A stretch of 64,000 bases of DNA from Silanimonas sp044377035 (lineage in GTDB: Bacteria > Pseudomonadota > Gammaproteobacteria > Xanthomonadales > Xanthomonadaceae). This document shows positions 17,677 to 25,412 of this stretch, in pieces. Position numbers and translations under genes: made by a program. The notes beneath the pieces are model-generated. The model saw nothing but the letters and a program-made list of their open reading frames with translations, was not told where the DNA came from and made no database searches. The stretch is from NCBI RefSeq assembly GCF_044377035.1, contig NZ_JBILJW010000004.1, forward strand, positions 1-64,000. Reading direction: 5' to 3'. Each line of letters opens with the position of its first letter. Position 1 is the stretch's first letter.

Positions 17677-18738
17677 TCAACGCGGCGGCATTGCCTTCGG
17701 CGCCTGCAGCGAACACGCGCCGCCGAGGACGACAGGCTTCAGTGCTTCACTGACCAAGTCGGCGCTGGGCGGGTCGATGTTCGACAGCACGATCAACCAC
17801 GCATTGGCTTCGGGATAGACCCAGAAGCCCGTATTGCTGCCCACGGAGCCTCCGGCTTGGCCCAGTTGCCAGTGCGACGTTCCGCGCGGGAAGAGGGCAG
17901 CTTTGGTGGGCGTCGTCAGCAGGTCGTCCCCGATGAGTCGCGCGGCCAGGGCCTCGAGGTCCGAGGCGCTGCTCAGCGCATCGCCGGCGGCCGAGGCTTT
18001 CAGCGCCGGGAACTCGATCCGCGGCTGCGGCGTGGCGGCGGGAGGTTGGCCGGGGGCGGTGAGGCGTGTCAGCGGCGTTGCGGCGTCGGCATCCGGCTCG
18101 AAGCTGGAATGCGCCATGCCGACCGCGTCGAAGATCCGGCGGGCGATCACGTTGCGATACGGCTCGCCTGTCACGGCCTCGATGAGCGCTCCGAGCAGCA
18201 GATATCCGCCGTTGGAGTACTGCTCTTGGCTGCCGGGTTCGAAACCCAGCGGCTTGCTTGCGACGACCTGGACGAGATCGCGCGCGGTGGTCGCCGCGGC
18301 CATGGCCGGGCCGTCGGCCATCTCGGGACGTGTCATCGGAGAGACGCCCGAGCGGTGTGCGACGAGCTGTCCGACGGTGATCGCGGCGAACGACTCCGGC
18401 AGTTCCGGCAAGTGCCGCCGAATCGGGTCGTCGAGGCGCACTTTTCCCTCGTCGATCAGCAGGCCGACGGCTACGCGGGTGAACACCTTGCCCACCGAGG
18501 CCAGCCGGAACGGTGTGTCACGCGTGATGGGCCGCGTGTCCTGCGCGTCGGCGAAGCCCGTCGCGTGCTCGAAGCGCTCGGTGCCCGACCGGGCCGCGAC
18601 GAAACCACGGAAGGGAGCGCGTTGGGACTGCTGATCCAGGCATTGCGCCACATCGCGGTTGAACGCTGCCGTCGCCGAGCCGCTGGTGGCGAGGATCAGG
18701 GCGAGTGCGAGGGCGGTGTGGCGAAGGAGGGGTGTCAT
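17677..18738 (-). CDS. Serine hydrolase of the beta-lactamase class C / penicillin-binding family, secreted
   Basis: A 353-residue exported protein with a signal peptide (1-24). The class C fold motifs are present: SVGK with Ser81 and Lys84, and YSN at 174-176. Such proteins act as D-aminopeptidases, esterases or peptidoglycan-modifying enzymes more often than as true beta-lactamases, and the family does not fix the substrate. It is divergent from a winged-helix regulator across a 51-bp gap that holds an inverted repeat, so that regulator probably controls it. Confidence 0.87.
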   Translation of the reverse strand: MTPLLRHTALALALILATSGSATAAFNRDVAQCLDQQSQRAPFRGFVAARSGTERFEHATGFADAQDTRPITRDTPFRLASVGKVFTRVAVGLLIDEGKVRLDDPIRRHLPELPESFAAITVGQLVAHRSGVSPMTRPEMADGPAMAAATTARDLVQVVASKPLGFEPGSQEQYSNGGYLLLGALIEAVTGEPYRNVIARRIFDAVGMAHSSFEPDADAATPLTRLTAPGQPPAATPQPRIEFPALKASAAGDALSSASDLEALAARLIGDDLLTTPTKAALFPRGTSHWQLGQAGGSVGSNTGFWVYPEANAWLIVLSNIDPPSADLVSEALKPVVLGGACSLQAPKAMPPR

Positions 18739-18772
18739 GCGCGATCCGGAGTGGCGGAAAGCGACAGGCTAG

Positions 18773-18787
18773 GGAGTAGGCTACTCC
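18773..18787. promoter_or_regulatory. Inverted repeat, candidate operator between the serine hydrolase and regulator genes
   Basis: A perfect 7-1-7 inverted repeat, GGAGTAG-G-CTACTCC, ends 2 bp before the regulator's ATG. It overlaps a -10-like TAGGCT (18777-18782). The half-site letters GAGTAGG recur just inside the coding region (around 18807-18813). This fits autoregulation by the winged-helix protein. Confidence 0.6.
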
Positions 18788-18789
18788 GC

Positions 18790-19431
18790 ATGCAAAGCCA
18801 ATCACTGAGTAGGCAAGTGACGATTCGCGACCCTCGGGCCGCGATGGTGTTCACCCAGTCGCATTGGCGGCGGATCCTCCTGCAGTTCGCTCGCAGGCCT
18901 CGCGCCTTGGGCGATGTCGCACGCGAGCTGGAGATGGATCTCAAGCAGTTGCATCACTACGTGACCCGGCTTCACCGCCTGGGGCTGGTGAAGGTCGCCG
19001 AAGAGCGCAAGCGCGCCGGCCGCGGCATCAAGCTTTACCAATGCACGGGGGAGAGTTACTTCATCCCTTCCATGGCGGCACCGGCGCCCTTCAGTCGTGG
19101 GCTCGCAAAGGAGCTGCGAAACGCCATCGAACGCGATGCGGCGGCCAGCATCGAGGGGATGGTGTTTTCCCTCGATCCGCATGGCCGTGTCTGCGGAGCA
19201 CACGTGGAGAAGGCGAACGCCCGTACCTCGCCGATGGACAGTTGGCGGATCCTTGCTCTGTCCCCGGCACAGGCGAGGCAGCTCAAGCAGGAACTGGCTG
19301 AGGTGCTTGACCGCTTCCAGGGCATGGCCGATGCGCGCGGCGAGGTTTACCTCGTGCATACCGGCATGGCGCGCCGACTTGACCACGTGGGTGCAACCGA
19401 CAACGGGCCGGCGGCGAACTCGACGCGCTGA
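18790..19431 (+). CDS. ArsR-type winged helix-turn-helix transcriptional regulator
   Basis: A 213-residue protein. Residues ~18-80 form a winged helix (RRILLQFARRPRALGDVARELEMDLKQLHHYVTRLHRLGLVKVAEERKRAG), close to the ArsR/HTH_20 type that reads DNA as a dimer. The C-terminal half (about 85-190) is a helical domain without a metal-binding motif I recognise. ATG 18790 is chosen; an internal ATG at 18844 is possible because the inverted repeat sits right against the first start. It is divergent from the serine hydrolase gene, its likely target. Confidence 0.75.
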   Translation: MQSQSLSRQVTIRDPRAAMVFTQSHWRRILLQFARRPRALGDVARELEMDLKQLHHYVTRLHRLGLVKVAEERKRAGRGIKLYQCTGESYFIPSMAAPAPFSRGLAKELRNAIERDAAASIEGMVFSLDPHGRVCGAHVEKANARTSPMDSWRILALSPAQARQLKQELAEVLDRFQGMADARGEVYLVHTGMARRLDHVGATDNGPAANSTR

Positions 19432-19460
19432 GCGGCGGCCATGGTTGGGCCATGCCTCCG

Positions 19461-20903
19461 CTACTCGGGCTGGTCGCGGCGCAGCGGCGCCGACAGCGGT
19501 GCGCGCAGCAGGAAGCGCGCGCCCTCACCGGGCGTCGATTCCACGGTCAATCGCCCGCCGAGCACGGTGGCGGCCAATTGGCGGCTGATCGACAGCCCGA
19601 GGCCCGAGCCCTCTTCGTCGCCGCGGGTGGTGAAGTAGGGCTCGAAGATGCGCGCGAGGACCTCCGGCGCGATGCCCACGCCGTTGTCGATGACTTCGAG
19701 CTCGAAGCCCGTGCTTGAGTGGCGACCGTCGATGGCGATGCGCCCGTCGGTGCGGTCGGCGAGGCCATGCAGGATGGCGTTCTGCAGCAGGTTGGTGACG
19801 ATCTGGCCCAGCGGCCCCGGATAGCCCTGCAGTTCGATGCCGGGCTCGATGCGGGTCTCGACGACCATCCGCCGGTGGCCCTTGGAGGCCTTGAACGTGC
19901 GCACCAGGTCGGCGATGCACTCGTCGAGCATGAAGGCGCGCCGCCGCCCCGAGGCCTGGTCGACCGAAACGCGCTTGAAGCTCTGCACGAGGTCGCGAGC
20001 GCGGTCGAGCGAGCGCATCAGCAGCGCCGAATGGTCGCGCGCGTCGGTGACGAAGGCCTCGAGCTCGCTTTTCCGCAGCGTTCCCGCGGTCATCTTGCCG
20101 CCGAGTTCGGCGGCCGCGTCCTCGAGGGCCGAGGCCGCGACCACCGCGTTGCCGATCGGCGTGGCGAGCTCGTGGGTGACGCCGGATACCGCGCTGCCGA
20201 GGGTGGCGAGGCGTTCGCTGCGCACCAGCTCGCGCGAGGCGCGTTCGATGCGGTCCACCGCCGCCTCGAGCTCGGCGTTGCTGGCCTCGAGCTCGGCGGT
20301 GCGACGCTGCACCGCGCGCTCGAGGTCGGCGTTCTGGGTGGCGAGGGCATCGAGCAGGAAGTTCAGCGCCCAGGACGCGGTCACGCCGATGAAGGTGGCG
20401 AAGGCGAGGATCACCATCACGACGGGCGCCGCGCGCATCGCCAGTACCGCCTGGGCCGGCGACGGCGGCCTCGGCAGGAAGTCGTTGGCCGTCGCGAGGG
20501 CGAGGAACGCGGCGGAAGCCACCGCCAGTGCGCCCGTCAGCAGGGTGGCGCGCGGCCGGGCCACGAGGCCGATGGCCACCACGCTGGCCGGGAGGATCAG
20601 CATCGCGACATCGAGCAGTCCATGCGCACTCCAGGCCAGAACGAGGGGCATGCCCACCAGCACGGCGGCGGCGATGGCGACGGCCGGCCCGGTCCGCTCC
20701 CGATGGGTCAGCCAGAGGCCGAGCGCGCCCAGCAGGATGGCAACCGCCGTCGTGGCAACGACCGGCGCCGAGTAGTGGAAGATCCCCATGCCGATCAGCG
20801 AGCCGAGTGCGATCGAGGCGTGGATCCCCAGCAGGGTGCGCTGGCGGAAGAAACGGATGGGCCCGAGAAAGGTTTCCCCGGCGGCGTGGTCGACCAAGCG
20901 CAT
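19461..20903 (-). CDS. Orphan membrane sensor histidine kinase
   Basis: A 480-residue kinase from the ATG at 20903. About six transmembrane segments fill residues 20-185, with no large periplasmic loop, so it probably senses a membrane or intracellular state. A short coiled coil follows (about 188-230). The phosphoacceptor is His244 in GVTHELATPIGN, and the ATPase domain has LLQNAILHGL (N box), EVIDNGVGI (G1) and GSGLGLSI (G2). No response regulator is adjacent. It is divergent from the TrmY-like gene and tail-to-tail with the winged-helix regulator (29-bp gap). Confidence 0.9.
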   Translation of the reverse strand: MRLVDHAAGETFLGPIRFFRQRTLLGIHASIALGSLIGMGIFHYSAPVVATTAVAILLGALGLWLTHRERTGPAVAIAAAVLVGMPLVLAWSAHGLLDVAMLILPASVVAIGLVARPRATLLTGALAVASAAFLALATANDFLPRPPSPAQAVLAMRAAPVVMVILAFATFIGVTASWALNFLLDALATQNADLERAVQRRTAELEASNAELEAAVDRIERASRELVRSERLATLGSAVSGVTHELATPIGNAVVAASALEDAAAELGGKMTAGTLRKSELEAFVTDARDHSALLMRSLDRARDLVQSFKRVSVDQASGRRRAFMLDECIADLVRTFKASKGHRRMVVETRIEPGIELQGYPGPLGQIVTNLLQNAILHGLADRTDGRIAIDGRHSSTGFELEVIDNGVGIAPEVLARIFEPYFTTRGDEEGSGLGLSISRQLAATVLGGRLTVESTPGEGARFLLRAPLSAPLRRDQPE

Positions 20904-21016
20904 GCTCCGTCCTGTGCGGATCCGCCCCAGTGTAGTCGGCGCCGGGCTCCGTTGCCGGGCCGGGGGGCGTGCCGCGATGCGACAATCCCGGGACCGAAGA
21001 CGACCCCCGGAAGGCC

Positions 21017-21610
21017 ATGCGTACGTTCGTCCTGCGCGCCCGTGCCGCACCCACCGACAGCGCCCGGCTGCTGGCCGGCGTGGGGGGCGAAGCGCACTCC
21101 GAGATCCTCGCCCACGTGCTGATGAACGCGATCTTCGTCGCGCAATCGCATCGCGATGATGTCGTGGTGTACCTCGTGCTCGAAAGCACATCCGACTACT
21201 CGCGCACGGTCCGCTTCGAGCCGCGTGCCATGCACGAGCTCGGAGGCTTCGACGAGCGGGCCCTGCTCGCGAAGGTGGCGAAGGCGCTGGACGCCTCGCG
21301 CGGCATGGGCAAGGAGGAGACGCGGCCGGTCGAATCCGGCGTGACCGTGCAGACGATCAGCTTCGAGCGGCTGGTGCAGCAGCTGGGCGCCGACCACCAG
21401 CTCTTCGTCCTTGACCGCAAGGGCACGCCGATCGGCGACCAGGCCTTCGGCGACAATCCTTGCTTCCTGCTCACCGACCACATCCCCATGCCGAAGAAGA
21501 CCTTCGGCAGCCTCGAGCGCCTCGGCGCGACGAAACTCTCGCTGGGCTCGCGGATGCTGTTCGCCTCGCAATGCGTGGTGCTGATCCACCACGCGCTCGA
21601 CCAGCGCTGA
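21017..21610 (+). CDS. TrmY-like SPOUT methyltransferase (COG1901), tRNA pseudouridine N1-methyltransferase homologue
   Basis: About 197 residues. The start MRTFVLRARAAPTD matches the family opening and has a GGAAGG ribosome-binding site. The sequence follows archaeal TrmY: an N-terminal strand, SHRDDVVVYLVLESTSDYSRTVRFEP, a DER-type acidic segment (GGFDERALLAKVAKAL) and the C-terminal FLLTDHIPMP and LGSRMLFASQCVVLIHHAL, which form the SPOUT knot. Archaeal TrmY makes N1-methylpseudouridine at tRNA position 54. Bacterial tRNAs normally carry 5-methyluridine there, so the target of this copy is unclear. A hairpin terminator follows the stop. Confidence 0.8.
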   Translation: MRTFVLRARAAPTDSARLLAGVGGEAHSEILAHVLMNAIFVAQSHRDDVVVYLVLESTSDYSRTVRFEPRAMHELGGFDERALLAKVAKALDASRGMGKEETRPVESGVTVQTISFERLVQQLGADHQLFVLDRKGTPIGDQAFGDNPCFLLTDHIPMPKKTFGSLERLGATKLSLGSRMLFASQCVVLIHHALDQR

Positions 21611-21620
21611 GCCCATAACG

Positions 21621-21647
21621 AAAAACCCCGCGGCAAGCCGCGGGGTT
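21621..21647 (-). terminator. Intrinsic terminator, mainly for the TorF gene
   Basis: A perfect 10-bp stem (AACCCCGCGG paired with CCGCGGGGTT) with loop CAAG. On the minus strand it ends in a run of five T residues, serving the porin gene. On the plus strand it lies 13 bp after the TrmY-like stop and may also stop that transcript. Confidence 0.88.
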
Positions 21648-21671
21648 CCCGGTGGAACGAGGGGGCTGGGA

Positions 21672-22355
21672 TCAGCCGCCGAAGCCGATCGTCAGGAGCA
21701 GCTTGTCTTCGGCGAGGTCCGGGCCGAAGTTTTCCTCGGCGTTGTCGTCCGTGCCGACGTAGCTCAGGCCGATCGTCGCCGGGCCGAACGCGCGGCTCAC
21801 GCCGACGCTGTAGTCGAGGAAGTTCTCGATCGGGCCGGTGGCGGTGGTGTAGCCGAGGCCGGCGTTGAAGGTGTAGTGCTCGGCGAACTCCCAGCTGCCG
21901 GCGAGGTTGTAATAGAAGCTGTCCTCTTCGGCGTTGAAGTAGTCGTTCGTGTAGCCGACGGTGAGCGTGTAGTTCTCAGCGAAGCCGAGCTTGCCGACCA
22001 GCTCGTTGTAGGCGTAATCGGTGCCACTGGGCTCGTTGAGGTAGTTGTAGCGGACGAGCTGCACGTCGAAGCTGGTGGTGTCCGACAGGTCGCCGGCCCA
22101 ACCGACGTAGGTGTCGATCTCGGTGTCCGTGCTGCCATCGCCGAAATCAACGTTCGAGCCCCAGGCGCCGACATAGAGGCCGCCGGCGAAGCCGTAGCCC
22201 GCGCCGAACTGCAGGGCGGGCTGGTCGTCGTTCTGGTCGATGCCGCGATACAGATAGTCGGACGCCGCGGTGGCGCTCCAGGTGAAGCCTTCGGCGGCGG
22301 CGGCGCCCGGAAGGGCAGCGAGGAGCAGGGCGGCAAGCAGGGTCTTGCGGGTCAT
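21672..22355 (-). CDS. TorF family putative porin
   Basis: A 227-residue outer-membrane beta-barrel. A signal peptide (1-21, ending AAAAEG) precedes the family's opening strand FTWSATAASDYLYRGIDQNDDQPALQFG. Alternating aromatic strands follow throughout, and the chain ends in a beta-signal-like LLLTIGFGG. This conserved proteobacterial family has no firm substrate. The gene is transcribed alone, with a terminator after it and a 139-bp promoter-containing gap before it. Confidence 0.85.
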   Translation of the reverse strand: MTRKTLLAALLLAALPGAAAAEGFTWSATAASDYLYRGIDQNDDQPALQFGAGYGFAGGLYVGAWGSNVDFGDGSTDTEIDTYVGWAGDLSDTTSFDVQLVRYNYLNEPSGTDYAYNELVGKLGFAENYTLTVGYTNDYFNAEEDSFYYNLAGSWEFAEHYTFNAGLGYTTATGPIENFLDYSVGVSRAFGPATIGLSYVGTDDNAEENFGPDLAEDKLLLTIGFGG

Positions 22356-22494
22356 GGGGTGCGATTCCTTCTCTGGGCTCGTCGAACGTGGCCGGGGCAG
22401 GGCCCGGGCGGTGAAGGTGATGATGCAGGCTAGCGTAAACGCTCTGCCATCAAGCCTTCACTTTCTAGAGCTTGGGCACGAATCTGTCGACCCG

Positions 22495-23868
22495 CTATCG
22501 GGCGGATGCCCCCGGGAGGTAGCGGTCGAAGCAGGCGGCCACCACCCGGAGCAGCAGCCGGCCCCGGTCGGTCACGCGCACGCGGTGGTCGCGGCAGGCC
22601 ACCAGCCCGTCGGCTTCCAGCGCGGCGAGGCGCGGCCGGGCTTCCTCGAGGACGGTCAGGGTCTCCGCGCCCGTGCGTCGGCTGAGGGCGTCGAAATCGA
22701 CCTCGCCCTGGCACATCAGGTCCTGGATCAGGGTGGCACGCAGCTGGTCGTCGTCGTCCAGCACCAGGCCGCGCCAGACCGGCAACCGACCGGCGTCGAC
22801 GGCGGCCTCCCACAGGCCGAGTTCGCGCGGGTTCTGCGCGTAGGCGTCGGCGATGCGGGAGATGGCGCTGGCCCCGAAACCGACGAGGTCGGTGTCGGCG
22901 TGCGTGGTGTAGCCCATGAAATTGCGGTGCAGGCCGCCCTTCCGCTGCGCGACGGCGAGTTCGTCGAAGGGCAGGGCGAAGTGGTCCATGCCGATGTAGA
23001 CGTAGCCGGCGGCCGTGAGGCGCTCGATGGCGAGGCCGAGCAGCGCGATCTTCCCGGCGGGACTCGGCAGGTCGGCGGCGTCGATGCGCTTCTGCGGCCG
23101 GAACATCTGCGGCAGGTGCGCGTAGCTGTAGACGGCCACGCGGTCGGGGCGCAGCTCGACGACCTTGTCGAGCGTCGCGCGGAAGCCGTCCAGGGTCTGC
23201 TTCGGCAGGCCGTAGATGAGGTCGACGTTGATCGAGCGCATGCCGGCGGCGCGCGCCGCCTCGAGCACGTCGCGGGTGGCTTCGAAGGGCTGCACGCGAT
23301 TGACCGCGACTTGCACGTCCGGATCGAAATCCTGGATGCCGAAGCTGGCGCGGTTGAAGCCGATGTCGCGCAGCATCGCCATCGCCGCCGGCGTGGTGCT
23401 GCGCGGGTCGATCTCGATCGACAGGTCGCTGTGGTGCTCGTCGGCGAAGTGGAACGCATATCGCAGGTGCCCCACCAGCCGGGCGAGCGTCGTTTCGTCG
23501 AGGAAGTTCGGGGTGCCGCCGCCGAAGTGCAGCTGCACCACTTCGCGGTCGTCGTCGAACAGCGGGGCGACGCGGTCGATCTCTCGGCGCAGGCGCTCCG
23601 CGTAGGCCGGTCCGCGGGTGGTGTCGCGGGTGACGATGCGCGTGCAGCCGCAATAGAAGCAGGGGCTCAGGCAGAAGGGGACATGCACGTACAGCGACAG
23701 CGGCCGGGGGATCAGCGCGTCGTTGCTGCGTGCGATGGCGGCCCGCAGCGCCGACTCGCCGAAGGCGGCATCGAAATGCGGGGCCGTCGGATACGAGGTG
23801 TAGCGCGGCCCCGGCGTGTCGTGCCGGGCCAGCAGGTCGGGGTCGAAGCGGGGGCGGCCGGTGGTCAT
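22495..23868 (-). CDS. hemN: Oxygen-independent coproporphyrinogen III oxidase HemN
   Basis: A 457-residue radical SAM enzyme that converts coproporphyrinogen III to protoporphyrinogen IX without oxygen in haem synthesis. The 4Fe-4S motif is Cys66-x3-Cys70-x2-Cys73, with the extra Cys75 typical of HemN. HFGGGTPNFL and the C-terminal HemN domain are also present. The start at 23868 is set by the conserved N-terminus (DTPGPRYTSYPTAPHF). An FNR/ANR box sits exactly 41.5 bp upstream of the ATG, so induction under low oxygen from a leaderless transcript is likely. Confidence 0.97.
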   Translation of the reverse strand: MTTGRPRFDPDLLARHDTPGPRYTSYPTAPHFDAAFGESALRAAIARSNDALIPRPLSLYVHVPFCLSPCFYCGCTRIVTRDTTRGPAYAERLRREIDRVAPLFDDDREVVQLHFGGGTPNFLDETTLARLVGHLRYAFHFADEHHSDLSIEIDPRSTTPAAMAMLRDIGFNRASFGIQDFDPDVQVAVNRVQPFEATRDVLEAARAAGMRSINVDLIYGLPKQTLDGFRATLDKVVELRPDRVAVYSYAHLPQMFRPQKRIDAADLPSPAGKIALLGLAIERLTAAGYVYIGMDHFALPFDELAVAQRKGGLHRNFMGYTTHADTDLVGFGASAISRIADAYAQNPRELGLWEAAVDAGRLPVWRGLVLDDDDQLRATLIQDLMCQGEVDFDALSRRTGAETLTVLEEARPRLAALEADGLVACRDHRVRVTDRGRLLLRVVAACFDRYLPGASAR

Positions 23869-23874
23869 GGCGCC

Positions 23875-23916
23875 ACGGTAGGCGCGCGGCGCGTGACAGG
23901 CCTTGACCGGGATCAA
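23875..23916 (-). promoter_or_regulatory. FNR/ANR-dependent promoter of hemN
   Basis: Read on the minus strand, TTGAT-CCCG-GTCAA (23903-23916) matches the FNR consensus TTGAT-N4-ATCAA in 9 of 10 positions. A TACCGT hexamer (23875-23880) lies 6 bases before the ATG. If transcription starts at the A of the ATG, the hexamer occupies -12 to -7 and the FNR box is centred at -41.5, the canonical class II activation position. Confidence 0.85.
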
Positions 23917-24006
23917 GCGCCGACCCGGACGGGGGGAGCGTGCGGGACGCCACGGTTTCACGGCGCAGCCATGGAACACGTCCGAGCCACGGCGCATGCT
24001 GCGGCG

Positions 24007-24801
24007 ATGGCGACACGAACCCTGGGGCAACGGTGGCGGCGGCGGATGGCGGGCCTGGCGGCCCTGCTTTGCGCGGCTGGCGTGCTCGCGGCGGCCGCTC
24101 CCCCGGAGCAGCGTTTCGCCACGGCGGAGTTCCTGCCCTACATCGATCGTTCGGCGCCGGAAGGGGGCTACTACCCGGCGTTGGTGACAAGGGTGCTGGC
24201 GCACCATGGCGAGCGTGCGGCGTTCGTGGACCGCCCTTGGGCCCGTGCCCATGAGGAAACGCGGGCAGGGCGCTTCGATGGCAGCTTCCCCTACCTGCGC
24301 AGCCCCGCGCGAGAGCGCGAGTTCCTGTTCTCCGACCCGTTGCTCGAAGTGCCCTCGCTGCTGTTCGTCCGCCGCGACACGCTTGCCGGGGGTGGCGATG
24401 TCGAGCGCAACCGACGCATCCAGTCGGCCCGTCGCACCTGCTACCTGCGCGATTCGCTGATGCCCACGCTCCTCGAGGCGCGTGTCGCGGCGGGCGGGCT
24501 GGAGGTGGTGCGCGTCGACGACATGGCGCAGTGCTTCCGCATGCTCGAGGCCGGCCGGGTCGATGTCGTTGCCGCCGGGGCCTACAACGGCCGGAGCACC
24601 CTGCGACGGCTGCACGGCGCCGGGGGCCCGATCGCCGCCGTCGGCGGCGCCATCGACGTCTCGACCCTGCACCTCGTCTGGCCGCGCCGCGATCCCCGCG
24701 CCGAGGCGCGGCGTGTCGCCTTCAACGCCTCGCTTGCCGAGCTCAGGCGCTCCGGTGTCGTCGCCGACCTGCAGGCGCGACTCCTCCTGCAAGCGGAGTG
24801 A
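24007..24801 (+). CDS. Orphan periplasmic solute-binding protein, family 3 (PBP2 fold)
   Basis: About 264 residues from ATG 24007; ATG 23971 is a longer alternative. An Arg-rich n-region (RWRRR) and hydrophobic core end near AAAAPP, a signal peptide. The mature protein looks like a divergent amino-acid-type binding protein: FLPYIDRSAPEGGYYPALVTRVL, DRPWARAHEETRAGRFDGSFPYLRSPARE and VDVVAAGAYN are typical of SBP_bac_3. No ABC permease or ATPase gene is nearby, so it either serves a distant transporter or acts as a sensor-like protein. Confidence 0.75.
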   Translation: MATRTLGQRWRRRMAGLAALLCAAGVLAAAAPPEQRFATAEFLPYIDRSAPEGGYYPALVTRVLAHHGERAAFVDRPWARAHEETRAGRFDGSFPYLRSPAREREFLFSDPLLEVPSLLFVRRDTLAGGGDVERNRRIQSARRTCYLRDSLMPTLLEARVAAGGLEVVRVDDMAQCFRMLEAGRVDVVAAGAYNGRSTLRRLHGAGGPIAAVGGAIDVSTLHLVWPRRDPRAEARRVAFNASLAELRRSGVVADLQARLLLQAE

Positions 24802-24826
24802 CACGGCGGCGCGGATAATCCGCCGC

Positions 24827-25402
24827 ATGACGCCCCCCGACGAACTTCACCGGCACCACGCGCGATGGCTGCAGCGCCGACGGCGCCTGCGCCGCCTGCT
24901 GCGGCCCCTGCCACGCCGCGCCAACCTCACGCGCTACCCGGTGCTGAAGTGGTTCGCCGAGCACGCTCGCCGCGCCGCGTTCCTTTGGTCGTTCAAGCGC
25001 GCCAACGTCATTCCGTCCCTTTACGTGGGCTCGGTGCTGGCCTTCCTGCCGGTCTACGGCCTGCAGATCCTGTTCGGCTTCGGCCTGGCGCTGGGCCTGC
25101 GCGGCAACCTGACGGTGATGGTGGCGCTGCAGATGATCACCAACCCGCTGACCATCGTCCCGATCTACGGGTTCACCGCGTGGGTGGGCTTGGGCGCGAT
25201 GGCGCTGGCCGGCGTTGGCGCCGGTTGGCCCGACGCCTTGCGCTACACCAACGCGCTTTTCGTCGGCGGGGTGATCGTCGGCTTGGCCTTCGCGCTGCTC
25301 GCCGACCTCACCTGGCGCCTGCTGGCGTGGGAGGCGCGGGTGTTCCGCCAGCGGCTCGACGCGCTGCGTCGGCATCGAGCCGCCGTACCTCCCTCCGACT
25401 AG
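24827..25402 (+). CDS. DUF2062 domain-containing membrane protein
   Basis: A 191-residue protein with a very basic N-terminus (about 30 residues). The DUF2062 region follows (about 45-175), with two or three hydrophobic segments and the stretch LTVMVALQMITNPLTIVPIYGFTAWVG. Function is unknown; members occur widely in proteobacteria beside lipid and cell-envelope genes. A GATAAT hexamer 7 bases before the ATG suggests a leaderless transcript. Only 10 bp separate its stop from that of the giant repeat protein on the other strand. Confidence 0.82.
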   Translation: MTPPDELHRHHARWLQRRRRLRRLLRPLPRRANLTRYPVLKWFAEHARRAAFLWSFKRANVIPSLYVGSVLAFLPVYGLQILFGFGLALGLRGNLTVMVALQMITNPLTIVPIYGFTAWVGLGAMALAGVGAGWPDALRYTNALFVGGVIVGLAFALLADLTWRLLAWEARVFRQRLDALRRHRAAVPPSD

Positions 25403-25412
25403 GCGCCGCGGT

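Noticed and set aside
17677..18738. True class C beta-lactamase (resistance gene)
   Set aside because: The SxxK and YSN motifs are shared with many esterases and peptidases, and nothing seen marks it as an AmpC-type enzyme.
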